Shown piece after piece: positions 1-7,877 of a stretch of 64,000 bases of DNA. The translations under genes were made by a program, and so were the position numbers. Source of the DNA: Blastomussa wellsi (Eukaryota > Cnidaria > Anthozoa > Scleractinia > Plerogyridae); assembly GCA_947652115.1 (NCBI GenBank), contig OX393565.1, positions 10,677,407 to 10,741,406 on the forward strand. Reading direction: 5' to 3'. The notes beneath the pieces were generated by a model. That model worked only from the letters and a program-made list of their open reading frames with translations. It was not told the DNA's origin and searched no databases. Positions within the stretch are counted from its first letter, which is position 1. Every line of letters starts with the position of its first letter.

Positions 1-814
1 ATAATGTCAGTGTTTTGCTCTTACGACTAAACGGGCTAACAAAACGAAAAGTGGTGTTAAGTACATCAAAACCAGGCAAACCAGTGTAAAACCGCACCCT
101 ATCTTCTTTGTTAACAAAGTAGTTTTCTGTAAAAGGCTGGAGGACTGTCTCCTTGAATAGGTATTCAAATTCATCAGTTTGTGTTGCTGCATGAGTTTGG
201 GTTATTACCTTAAAATCCGAGTTTCCTGGCTGAGTTCCAGCGTCCACCGTTGTTTGCTCATGATCAAGCAATGATTCACTCTCATCTTCAATTTCACTGT
301 TGGCTGGCTCAGCATTTCTTGCTCCATCTTGTTCGAGGTTTTCACCCAGTACAGGCTGCTCAGACAAGGGTATTTCTTCAATTGTCTCCCCCGGCTTGGC
401 AATTTTTAGCATTTTCTCTTCTATCTCTTTTTCAAGCAACTCAGATCGACGTTTCCGTCTTTCGGCAGCTCTTCGAGACCGAGCTTCAGCCGCGTCGGGG
501 TCTTTCAATTGCTTTTTAGAATGCCCAAGACACAAAGTAGGGAACCAATCCACGTTAAAACGATCCCAGTCTTTAGCAGGTTCTCCTGACACAAAGTGCT
601 TGCTACAAACCCGGTCATTTTCTAAAATACTCTCCGTTAAGTCCCCTCTGCTGATTGCAGAAATCCACCTTCTTCTTCGCTCCGAGGTCAACTCTTCCAT
701 GTGCTCTCCTTGATTGAAAACAACGCGTGGAACACGAAAAAAACTTACTTTTTCAGCGGTGGGACGTATCTTGCCCGTTTTATTGCCGCATCCAACAATG
801 AGGCAAAGGACCAT
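1..814 (-). CDS. THAP-domain transposase-like protein, C-terminus beyond window
   Basis: The reverse strand is open from an ATG at 814 to the window edge, 271 codons with no stop. The N-terminus is a THAP DNA-binding domain: a C-x4-C pair at residues 4 and 9, then a C-x2-H pair in VCSKHF. A basic and acidic linker follows. The last part contains FYTGLPGFDVL, the motif that precedes the helix-turn-helix and DDE nuclease in THAP-type ISL2EU/Harbinger-like transposases; the same motif recurs in the THAP gene near 32240. A GTAAGT inside the THAP region is read through in frame, so it was not taken as a splice donor. This may be an ISL2EU transposase 5' exon or a host THAP gene; the nuclease part is not visible. 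Confidence 0.7.
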   Translation of the reverse strand, partial: MVLCLIVGCGNKTGKIRPTAEKVSFFRVPRVVFNQGEHMEELTSERRRRWISAISRGDLTESILENDRVCSKHFVSGEPAKDWDRFNVDWFPTLCLGHSKKQLKDPDAAEARSRRAAERRKRRSELLEKEIEEKMLKIAKPGETIEEIPLSEQPVLGENLEQDGARNAEPANSEIEDESESLLDHEQTTVDAGTQPGNSDFKVITQTHAATQTDEFEYLFKETVLQPFTENYFVNKEDRVRFYTGLPGFDVLNTTFRFVSPFSRKSKTLTL

Positions 815-1120
815 AATGACAAAAATTAAATTTCTTCGCTAAAAACGCTTGAAAAAAGTACAGAATGTTCCAGCTGTTGGTGTCAGCACGAGCAGCACGA
901 ATTCTGTAATGGAACACCAATATGGCGGATGAAGTGGGTTGTCATGACGATATGCAAATTTTGTCACGCGAGTGAAAACGCTCTATACAGAGGCCGTCGT
1001 TTACTCAACTGTATTAGATCTATTAGGACACCACGTTTCCGTAGACACAAATTGACCTTTTCCCACGTGGGATACGCTCTCAGATTCTGTAGACAAGTGT
1101 TTAATTTTTCCCGTTGATTT
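815..1120. other. Spacer upstream of the THAP gene
   Basis: No gene was recognised. It contains an AATATGGCGGATG stretch near 918, a YY1-like motif common in animal promoters, so it may hold the promoter of the leftward THAP gene. Confidence 0.3.
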
Positions 1121-1173
1121 TTTCAGAACCAGCCGTCTAATCTACGTGCTTTTATTGTACTTTTTTTTTCAGA

Positions 1174-1302
1174 ATGTGTCGATCTAATGTTTTCGCTTAC
1201 GGCTTGATGTTCTGGTGTCCAAACTGCGAATATTATAGTGTTTTCATGAACTTTCTTGGCGAGATTTTTTATTGTTGTGATTGTAACGCGAATGTCATTT
1301 GA
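1174..1302 (+). CDS. 42-aa mini zinc-ribbon ORF, type A copy 1
   Basis: A short ORF starts at an ATG just after a T-tract and CAG and ends before TTTGAGATG. It has a CPNC pair at residues 15-18 and a CCDC group at residues 34-37, spaced as in a one-finger zinc ribbon. The near-copy at 1513-1637 keeps the cysteine pairs but has a frameshift. Function unknown. It could be a terminal exon of a spliced viral transcript rather than a free-standing gene. Confidence 0.45.
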   Translation: MCRSNVFAYGLMFWCPNCEYYSVFMNFLGEIFYCCDCNANVI

Positions 1303-1512
1303 GATGTAAATAGAGTGTTTTTCTTTTTTCCTAGGTTGTCTTGCGGTTGCTCGATACCTGTACGACATTTACTCTACTTGTTCGATCGAATCCCGTTTTG
1401 AATTTGAGATGTAAATAAAGTGTTTTTTTCCTAGGTTGTCTTGCGGTTGCTCGACCCACTTTTAATACTATCTTCACCGTAAATAAAAAGTGTTATTGTA
1501 CTTTTTTTCAGA

Positions 1513-1637
1513 ATGTGTCGATCTAATGTTTCATGTATGGGTTGATGTTCTGGTGTCCAAACTGCGAATATGATACTGTTTTCATGAACTTTCTTGGCGA
1601 GAGTTTTTATTGTGATTGTAACACGAACGTCATTTGA
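1513..1637 (+). pseudogene. Type A mini zinc-ribbon, frameshifted copy 2
   Basis: This closely matches the 1174-1302 unit, including the preceding TTTTTTTCAG and the following TTTGAGATGTAAATAAAG. Its length is not a multiple of three, and the frame from its first ATG meets TGA after about ten codons. The internal frame beginning at MFWCPNC is open to the shared stop. Confidence 0.45.
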
Positions 1638-1724
1638 GATGTAAATAAAGTGTTTTTTCTTTTTCCTAGGTTATTCGCCACTGATAAACTACATTTACGT
1701 CTCAGATTACCCCTTCGTTTATTT

Positions 1725-1820
1725 TGTAAAGATTGTAAACGTTACAAAGTTACGTTGTATCCCACTTGGATGTATTGTTTGATCTGTGAAAGAGAAATCG
1801 ACCTTAAAGCTTTTTTGTAA
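1725..1820 (+). CDS. Type B mini zinc-ribbon reading frame, copy 1
   Basis: The frame opens with CKDC, continues for 31 residues with a second pair CLIC, and ends at TAA 1818. A diverged copy at 1971-2066 has exactly the same length, frame and cysteine spacing. No ATG precedes the first cysteine pair in frame, so this is most likely a downstream exon; the true start is unknown. Confidence 0.4.
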   Translation, partial: CKDCKRYKVTLYPTWMYCLICEREIDLKAFL

Positions 1821-1970
1821 AAAATTTACCCAGGTATTACAGACTCGATTGGGATGTGCTCGTACCCTTTGATTTGAGATGTAAATAAAGTGTTTTTCTT
1901 TTTTCCTAGGTTATTCGCCACTGATAAACTACATTTACGTCTCTTTCGTAGATTACCCCTTTGTTTATTT

Positions 1971-2066
1971 TGTAAAGATTGTAAACGTTATATGATTCGT
2001 TTGTATCCCACTTTGATGTACTGTTTGAACTGTGAAAGAGAAAACGGCATTGAAGCTTTTTTGTAA
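1971..2066 (+). CDS. Type B mini zinc-ribbon reading frame, copy 2
   Basis: Copy of 1725-1820 with the same 31-residue length. CKDC is kept and the second pair reads CLNC. Several other residues differ, yet the frame is intact, which points to coding constraint. Start codon or upstream exon not identified. Confidence 0.4.
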   Translation, partial: CKDCKRYMIRLYPTLMYCLNCERENGIEAFL

Positions 2067-2385
2067 AAAAATTTACCCAGGTATTACAGACTCGATTGGG
2101 ATGTGCTCATACCCTTCGATGCCCAAGAGAACTGGAAAAACAGACTTCGCACCGTAATACCCCCTTGCCATTGCCAACTGTTTGAGATGACTTTTAGAAT
2201 CGACATGTGGTGCGTGTGGTACGCGTGGAAAATCTTTCACTGGTGTGAAACCCTGTAATTGTTTTGTTTTCAGATACGACGAGGGATTCTTATTTGTAGA
2301 ATGTGTTAGATGTGCGGCGAAAAGAAGAAGTTGTCCATATTCTGTGATTATACTTTTGAAATACTTTTAATGCAATAAAAAACGG

Positions 2386-2892
2386 TTATTTACAAGTGTG
2401 TGTCTTCATCCATAACCAAAACGTGTGACATTCTACCATGCTACAATGTGCCCTAGTACAATTAAAATGAAAACCGCATTCGGGTAAGGGTTCTACGATC
2501 GTTTCTAACACTCGTTCGAATTTCAGACAACCGTAGTCTTCTAAATTTAAACTGGGAATGTTCAGTTCGTTTAACAAGTCTCTTTCCACGTGACCACCCT
2601 TGTAAGCCACCACGTCACACCCGCGAAACCTGTGACGCGAGTAAAGTTCCAACAGTTCTTCTTTTACTTTGAATTGAGGGAGGGCCTTTTTGTCTTTCGT
2701 GGGAGAAAACGTCAATCCGTGCACATTGTATTTCACGTACCAGACCGTCCTCTTGTCTTTGGGGGATAACGTGTCCCAAGGTACGGGAGGGTAAAAGGCT
2801 ACTCGTCCAGATTCCCCATTCCACGCGTGATAACCCAGTTCCCTCACCGCAAATTTGTCTTCTACGTGAAAGCCTTCCAAGTCCAAAACCAT
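2386..2892 (-). CDS. DEDD-type exonuclease-like protein
   Basis: A 168-residue ORF starts at ATG 2892, seven bases after the stop of the GRF gene upstream. The N-terminus MVLDLEGF carries a D-x-E pair like motif I of DEDD 3'-5' exonucleases. A middle segment, VAYKGGHVERDLLNE, resembles the conserved core of nuclease-like proteins I associate with animal Polinton-like elements, and the C-terminal quarter is rich in Cys and His. Role is inferred: a nuclease in element replication or genome processing, acting next to the GRF protein. The longer frame up to 3066 is the shadow of the GRF gene. Moderate confidence in the fold, low in the role. Confidence 0.5.
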   Translation of the reverse strand: MVLDLEGFHVEDKFAVRELGYHAWNGESGRVAFYPPVPWDTLSPKDKRTVWYVKYNVHGLTFSPTKDKKALPQFKVKEELLELYSRHRFRGCDVVAYKGGHVERDLLNELNIPSLNLEDYGCLKFERVLETIVEPLPECGFHFNCTRAHCSMVECHTFWLWMKTHTCK

Positions 2893-2899
2893 ACACACC

Positions 2900-3250
2900 T
2901 CAGCGTCTGTAAGGATGAGGATGCTCGTGAGTCGCTTTGCTAAACCCCTTGGGTAACTCGTCCACCCACTGGAAGAAATCGCACTTGAAGGAATTGCGAC
3001 ACTTGAAGTAGAGTCTCCCCGCGTTCTTTTCCGACTTGGACATGCACAACAAGACGGAACATCCACAATGACACTTTAGATCTTTCTGGTTTCTGGAGTA
3101 GTACTCGTTCAGGGTGTCGCGGAACTTTCGAAAATACTGGGGGGCCTCTTCCACACCCATACACACGTAACACAAATCTCTGTCGTCGTCGTCTTTACCC
3201 ACGCCGCACATGTAGTACTCCCATCCATTCTTGGCTTGCTTGCGCAGCAA
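2900..3250 (-). CDS. GRF-type zinc-finger protein
   Basis: The C-terminal half fits the GRF zinc finger: a CHCG pair, then RLYFKC, then CDFFQWVDE, the usual C-x-C, FxC and CxFFxW pattern. The N-terminal half has further cysteines (YMCG, CYVC) that may form a second zinc site. GRF fingers bind single-stranded nucleic acid and often sit beside nucleases; here the next gene downstream is a DEDD-type nuclease. The frame has no ATG at its apparent start and is open upstream to about 3340, overlapping the end of the next gene, so it may have been its C-terminal part before a frameshift. Confidence 0.6.
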   Translation of the reverse strand: MLRKQAKNGWEYYMCGVGKDDDDRDLCYVCMGVEEAPQYFRKFRDTLNEYYSRNQKDLKCHCGCSVLLCMSKSEKNAGRLYFKCRNSFKCDFFQWVDELPKGFSKATHEHPHPYRR

Positions 3251-3291
3251 CGGGGTTCGGTCGTGTATGGGGCACGTCAGAGGAATCGAGG

Positions 3292-3906
3292 CTAGGAAGG
3301 CGTCTGGGTCGAATTCTGCGAAGCAATGCGAGAAAGGACGCGAGTCTTTATGTGACGGCGTTTTGACGTGTAGGGTCTAGAGAGATGTCTCAGATGCATG
3401 TACGATTTTAGACGGTCCCGCTTCGTCTTGAATTTCGATTTTCTGAATTCCAAATCCCGTTCGCCCTGTAGGGTGTGAGGTCCTTGCACCCACTTTTCGA
3501 AATGACCGTCCCAGGACATCATGTCTACAAAGGGATCGAAAACGACACCACCCACCGTCTCTCTAGGCCCCACGCTCGGAAACGGTCTGTGTCTCGGGAC
3601 GAAGGGTTCCTCTAATTCGCGGTGATAATAATCAAGTAACGTAGACTGACCTGGCTCTTCTGGCTTTTCCTCCACTTTCTTGGCCAGCTCGCGTTTCCGT
3701 TTGGCATCTCGTTTTAACCTGTAGTTGGCAGAACGTCTTTCTTTGTCGCTTACACCCGTTCTGATCGGAGAACCGAGTCCTTCTTCGTAGTAGATGGACG
3801 GCGTGTTGGCAATGCGTCTCAATTCTTCTATTTCTTCGTCAGTCATGAGGGCCATGTTGGTCATCGTGCAAAAGTCTTTTCTGAAATACCTCTCGCTCTG
3901 CTGCAT
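3292..3906 (-). CDS. Uncharacterised charged protein of Polinton element 1
   Basis: A 204-residue ORF from ATG 3906, preceded at about 40 bases by a TATA box (reverse strand, 3942-3950). Residues 65-85 are strongly basic (RDAKRKRELAKK), and the C-terminus is again Lys/Arg-rich. No domain was recognised. It is the first gene of the leftward block, followed by the GRF and DEDD genes. Confidence 0.5.
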   Translation of the reverse strand: MQQSERYFRKDFCTMTNMALMTDEEIEELRRIANTPSIYYEEGLGSPIRTGVSDKERRSANYRLKRDAKRKRELAKKVEEKPEEPGQSTLLDYYHRELEEPFVPRHRPFPSVGPRETVGGVVFDPFVDMMSWDGHFEKWVQGPHTLQGERDLEFRKSKFKTKRDRLKSYMHLRHLSRPYTSKRRHIKTRVLSRIASQNSTQTPS

Positions 3907-3939
3907 CTGCGTCTTCTGACGACCTTGCAGGTCCCTCGT

Positions 3940-3952
3940 CTTTTATATAGCA
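3940..3952 (-). promoter_or_regulatory. TATA box of the leftward block
   Basis: The reverse strand reads GCTATATAAAAGACG about 40 bases before ATG 3906. Part of this site lies inside the 13-bp target duplication of the LINE fragment next to it, so the insertion sits exactly at the promoter. Confidence 0.6.
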
Positions 3953-3956
3953 TTTT

Positions 3957-4529
3957 CATCATCATCATCATCATTTTGTCCTTTTCCCTTTAAGGGAAAT
4001 GGGGCCTTGCGTTCTTTCTCTCCAAGTGTCACGGTTTCTGGCACAGTTACTTGCTTCCGTCCATCCATTGAACCCAAGTTCTCCTCTTTCTTTCTCAACA
4101 GTTCTTCTCCATGTCTCTCTGGGTCTACCTCTCCTACGTTTTCCTTCTGGTGTCCAGGTTAGAGCTATTCTTGGGTTCTCGTTTGCTTTCATCCTTAGTA
4201 TATGCCCGATCATTTTCCAGCGTCTTCGCTTTATCTGATGAGAGATCTCCTCCATATTCGTCTTTGATCTTATCTCTTCATTGGATACTTTCATGGGCCA
4301 GTAAATTTTCAGAATGCGTCGTATGCTCTTGTGGAGGAAGACATTAAGCTTGTTCTCGTCGCTTTTGATTATTCGCCAAGTTTCGCAACCATAGAGTAGG
4401 ACAGCCAATACATTAGATCTAAAAATCTTCAACTTGGTGTTTATGCTGAGTTGACTGTTCCTCCAGATGTTCTTTAAGTTGCAGAAGGCTGCTTGAGCTT
4501 TCCCTAGCCTGGCGCTTATATCTTCACCA
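3957..4529 (-). mobile_element. 5'-truncated RTE-type LINE fragment
   Basis: The reverse strand encodes only the C-terminal part of an RTE-like LINE protein (ALLYGCETWR, KIYWPMKVSNEE, RGRPRETWRRTVE). It is clearly of the same family as the full-length copy ending at 21814. The 3' end carries a short CAT/ATG microsatellite tail (3957-3973). Both flanks carry the 13-bp duplication TATATAGCATTTT (3944-3956 and 4530-4542). It landed between the divergent promoters of the Polinton-like element. Confidence 0.85.
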
Positions 4530-4667
4530 TATATAGCATTTTGGCAGATCGAAAATCCAGTGTTCCCATTGGTTCTTTTTGGGTCATCCAAAATGATCTC
4601 CTTTGCCCGGGCTTGCCCGCCGCCACGTAGGACCTTGACGGTGATTGGTGGATTTCGATCCGTCGCT

Positions 4668-4682
4668 AAGGTATATAAAGCG
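4668..4682 (+). promoter_or_regulatory. TATA box of the rightward block
   Basis: GGTATATAAAGCGAG lies about 35 bases before ATG 4708. With the opposite TATA box near 3945 it forms a divergent promoter pair, now separated by the LINE fragment. Confidence 0.6.
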
Positions 4683-4707
4683 AGTGGCGCAACACTCCAT
4701 TTCAATC

Positions 4708-4899
4708 ATGAATGTGGAAGAAGTGAAAGCAGAGCTGACAAAGACACTCAAAAAGTTACAGACCAAGATGGGGCAAAAAGCCTTCGACTTTGAAGTGCGT
4801 GTTGTGCCTGCCGAGTGCGACACCTTTGAAAAGTTTAAACTATGGTTTTCGACACCAGACGCTTCTACACCAACAACACCAAAGTCGAAGGACTCATGA
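4708..4899 (+). CDS. Small helical ORF, first of rightward block
   Basis: A 63-residue ORF from ATG 4708, chosen because it follows the TATA box at the usual distance. The first half is charged and probably helical; the end is Ser/Thr/Pro-rich. Its last 58 bases overlap the start of the next ORF in another frame, so either the two genes overlap or one longer gene has been frameshifted. Confidence 0.4.
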   Translation: MNVEEVKAELTKTLKKLQTKMGQKAFDFEVRVVPAECDTFEKFKLWFSTPDASTPTTPKSKDS

Positions 4900-5573
4900 A
4901 CGATCCGGACCTTTACGCCAAAATCGCCACCTTCTCCACACTGGGCGACATGAAACCGGACGACCACACGACCGCCTTCTTGTTCGACAGTTGTCACATC
5001 CCGTTCAGCGAGTACGAACTGACCGAGGAGCGGTTACATCTCCAGAACCCAGACTGGTTCGACAAACATTGGGCGTTCGTCAAAGGTATGTACGACGTGT
5101 ACTTGTTCCAGCACAGGTGGTTCGAGTATCATCACGCGCAAAACAAATTCGTGATCTGCGACAAGCCCGATTTGGAAGGTGACGCCGCCATCGTCACTGG
5201 CGACGAGGTCGCTCTGTCGTTCTCTGCCGTGCACGCCCTGGAATCTCTGTTCGGTTGTTTGACTACGGCACGCGATCTGATTGAGGACGATATAGTGAAC
5301 CCCTTCGATCTGAAGGTGGAGGACACCTACGATTACAAACGACTGTGCGACAGACTCGCCCGACTGTTGTACGCGGAAAGAGAGACGAGCGAATTCTGGT
5401 TCGCCAAGACCAGGACCCTGGTGTGCGACTACGGATGCGACATTTGCAGAAACGAATGGGACGCTTTAGAAGCCACAGACATGAACTTGTACGATAAGGA
5501 ATTAAGAGAATTTAAATCGTGTTGTAACGACGTAGGGTGTTGCTACATCAAGGGTGCCTTTTTTTGTGAATAA
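4842..5573 (+). CDS. Uncharacterised 243-aa cysteine-cluster protein
   Basis: No family was recognised. The C-terminal third has paired cysteines (CDYGCDIC near residue 195, then CC-x3-GCC) that could bind zinc; the middle is rich in aromatic residues and Asp/Glu. The stop codon lies inside an AATAAA poly(A) signal (5569-5574), typical of compact viral transcripts. It lies between the first small ORF and a 94-aa ORF. Confidence 0.5.
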   Translation: MVFDTRRFYTNNTKVEGLMNDPDLYAKIATFSTLGDMKPDDHTTAFLFDSCHIPFSEYELTEERLHLQNPDWFDKHWAFVKGMYDVYLFQHRWFEYHHAQNKFVICDKPDLEGDAAIVTGDEVALSFSAVHALESLFGCLTTARDLIEDDIVNPFDLKVEDTYDYKRLCDRLARLLYAERETSEFWFAKTRTLVCDYGCDICRNEWDALEATDMNLYDKELREFKSCCNDVGCCYIKGAFFCE

Positions 5574-5609
5574 AAGTTCATTTTTCACCCTGTTGTCTTC
5601 ATTCGAGTC

Positions 5610-5894
5610 ATGAATAGCGAAGCGTACTGGTGTTGGGTGAAAGACGTGTGTCTACGCGTCTATCTCAAATACGGGCGAGGGATCACGGTTCCCTTAGATC
5701 CCGATCCCGTCCACGATCCCTTGCATGTTTTCGACGAGGCCGACGTACAAAACAAACCCTTTCGTTTCGCCGTCTACATAATGTGGTTGAGGTACCAACC
5801 CCACGCATTCGATTGGTTCAATTGTCTGTTGACGCAACGCGGCGACCTGGTACGGGATTGCACGGTACGACTGACCACCATTCTGGCGACATGA
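5610..5894 (+). CDS. Uncharacterised 94-aa protein upstream of integrase
   Basis: An ORF from ATG 5610 ending at TGA 5892-5894, which overlaps the presumed integrase ATG at 5891 (ATGA). Rich in Trp, Tyr and Asp/Pro. No domain recognised. Confidence 0.4.
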   Translation: MNSEAYWCWVKDVCLRVYLKYGRGITVPLDPDPVHDPLHVFDEADVQNKPFRFAVYIMWLRYQPHAFDWFNCLLTQRGDLVRDCTVRLTTILAT

Positions 5895-6921
5895 AACGAG
5901 CATTGCAGAACTACGTCGATCCTTTCAAACGTGGCAGTTTGGGAGGCGTGCATCGGTTTGGCAGAGCCCACCGACTCGACCTAAGTCAAGAAACTCTTGG
6001 AAACGGAACTCGCGTACACGTTACACAAACCCAGAAGGAGACGTTACCCCACCTTACCTGTGTTGGTGTTCGGCATCGACGAGCAATGGGTGGCCGACCT
6101 GATCGAGGTGCAAAACATCGCGAGAGAAAACAAAGGGTACAGGTACCTGCTGACGGTCGTGGATGCTCTTTCCAAGTACGCGTGGGTGGAACCGGTCAAA
6201 AACAAGTCGGGGAAAGCCGTGACGGAAGCCTTCGCCAAGATCTTGAAGCGAGCCAAAGGTAGAAACCGATCAATTTACAGACGGACGACGGTAAAGAATT
6301 TTACAACAAGACCTTTGCAGAGTTCATGAAACGTTGCCGCATCCATCACTTTTCCACGGCCGGAGACACCAAAGCCAGCATCGTCGAAAGGTTCAACCGC
6401 ACCCTGAAGGAACGCATGTACAGGTACTTCACTGCCGCGAGCACGACGAATTACACCAAAGTGCTGCCTGCCTTGGTGAAAGGGTACGTCTCGTTTCACC
6501 GAAGCATCGGCATGGCACCCGCCAAAGTGAACTCGGCCAACCAAGAAGCCATGTGGAACGTGCTGCATGCCAAGAGCTCGAAAGGGAAGAAAAAAAGAAG
6601 ACGTCGCGGCAGCGAATTCAAAGCGGGCGACAAGGTACATCTCAACACGAAATTTCTTCCTTTTCAGAAAGGTTACTTGCCCGGATGGACGGAGGAAGTG
6701 TTCGTGGTGCGCCGAGTGAAGCCGGGACCTCCTCTGACCACTTACGAGTTGGACGAATACGACGGCACTCCTCTGAAAGGCACGTTTAACAAGCAGGACT
6801 TGCAAAAAGTGTCCGTGGGAGACGACAACCTGTTCAGGGTACAAAAGTCCTAGTGCGTTGGAAAGGATGGCCAATCAAATACGATAGCTGGATTGACAAG
6901 AAAGCTCTGGTGACACCATGA
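5891..6921 (+). pseudogene. Polinton chromodomain DDE integrase, frameshifted
   Basis: Four consecutive reading frames carry the parts of one retroviral-type integrase in order: an N-terminal segment (5891 to about 5985), the start of the DDE core with VADLIEVQ and LLTVVDALSKYAWVEPV (about 5990-6262), the rest of the core with the second Asp in TDDGKEFY and the Glu in KASIVERFNRTLKERM (about 6265-6847), and a chromodomain LVRWKGWPIKYDSWI in a third frame to TGA 6919. All three catalytic acidic residues are visible, but at least three frameshifts (near 5990, 6262 and 6846) make it non-functional as read. Such integrase-chromodomain proteins insert Polinton/Maverick DNA and in annotated genomes often appear as 'F54H12.3-like'. 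Confidence 0.85.
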
Positions 6922-7877
6922 AAGACTTTTACGTCAAGTTGACGAGCGGTTCGAATCGGTTCGAATTTCCGGACAACCGAGCCAACCGTTTCAAGAACAG
7001 ACTCCCGTACCTGATGCAGTTTAAGGAACCCGGTTGGAAAGTGGGCATGACAGACATTCATGTGCCCAAAGGGCCCGTCGAGTGGACTTGAAAGATCCCT
7101 TCTTGTTCCGTTTCGAGTGGCACTTGAAGTACGGCGACGGAACTTACACCGGTGCGGACGACATGACGTTGGAGTTCACGGCTGCACCCCAACATCGCCA
7201 GCGGTACCCAACTCCTGCAAGCCGTGAGACGTCTCTACTACAAGACGTTGCAAGACGTGGACGTGGTGGACGCCGACCTGGGGCGAGACGGTGGAGAGAA
7301 ATTTTACACCCAACTCGTGTCTGACTGAGACAAATTCGTCTTGGACAACCGCGAGACGTTCACGGCCATGTTCGTGGGATTTCGATTGGCCCGAGACATG
7401 GGATGGATCGAGGTGACGGGTCCGCCCGATGCTCCCGTCTATGTCCTGGGTGACAATTTACGCAAAGACTTTCCCGACGACACCGTGCCCGGTGCCACCG
7501 ACATCGTGGAAGGCAACGACGAATTTTACAAAGTGGACAACGATGCCCTCCAGTTGAGCTGTTTCTGCAATTGGGTGTTTTCGTACCTGGACGAAAGTTA
7601 CGAAAGAGCCTTCGGGTCCAATCGACGCCAACTGTTAGTGCACTCCAGCGTGGTGGAAAGCATCCCCGTAGGCGTACGCATGACGAATCTCTTGGGGGAC
7701 ATTCCGTACTCCTTGGAACGACGCGGCTACGAGATGCAACACGTTCGATATATGCCCGCACGTGGAGAACTCTTGGACATTATCGAGATCATCGTGAAGG
7801 AGGAGGAAGACGACAGCGACGTTCACTTCGAAACCAGGAACACCGTGGTGACATTACATTTCAAGTATGCCTGGTGA
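6918..7877 (+). pseudogene. Minor capsid (penton-like) protein paralogue 1, broken
   Basis: ATG 6918 overlaps the integrase stop. The frame stops at TGA 7089 after 57 codons, continues in other frames to about 7325 (another stop at 7326), then is open from 7341 to 7877. The pieces align in order with the gene at 7867-8871: an N-terminal GWKVGM segment, a middle strand region, ARDMGWIEV, and a C-terminal HVRYMPARGELLDIIEI-to-TLHFK block. This matches the single-jelly-roll minor capsid protein of Polintons, which forms capsid vertices. Two tandem copies suggest duplication. Confidence 0.65.

Larger units (their letters stand above)
1170..2380 (+). repeat. Tandem array of mini zinc-ribbon ORF units
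   Basis: Several diverged units share one layout: a T-rich tract ending in CAG or CCTAGG, a short cysteine-rich reading frame, then TTTGAGATGTAAATAAAGTG, which includes an AATAAA poly(A) signal (1414, 1644, 1884; mutated in the first unit near 1304). The block TTCCTAGGTTGTCTTGCGG occurs twice (near 1331 and 1428) and TAGGTTATTCGCCACTGATA twice (near 1667 and 1907). Two kinds of reading frame occur, each in two copies. A final cysteine-containing frame ends near 2370 with AATAAA at 2374-2379. The T-rich/CAG starts look like splice acceptors, so these may be alternative terminal exons. Confidence 0.6.

Noticed and set aside
815..2380. Terminal inverted repeat pairing 1120-2380 with 13955-14260
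   Set aside because: I compared the repeated blocks at both ends in both orientations and found no convincing match.
3971..4705. 244-aa reverse ORF as an intact protein
   Set aside because: Only 3971-4529 is LINE; the first part reads into flanking promoter sequence across the target duplication.
6275..6874. 199-aa reverse-strand ORF
   Set aside because: Antisense shadow of the integrase, whose catalytic motifs are on the plus strand.
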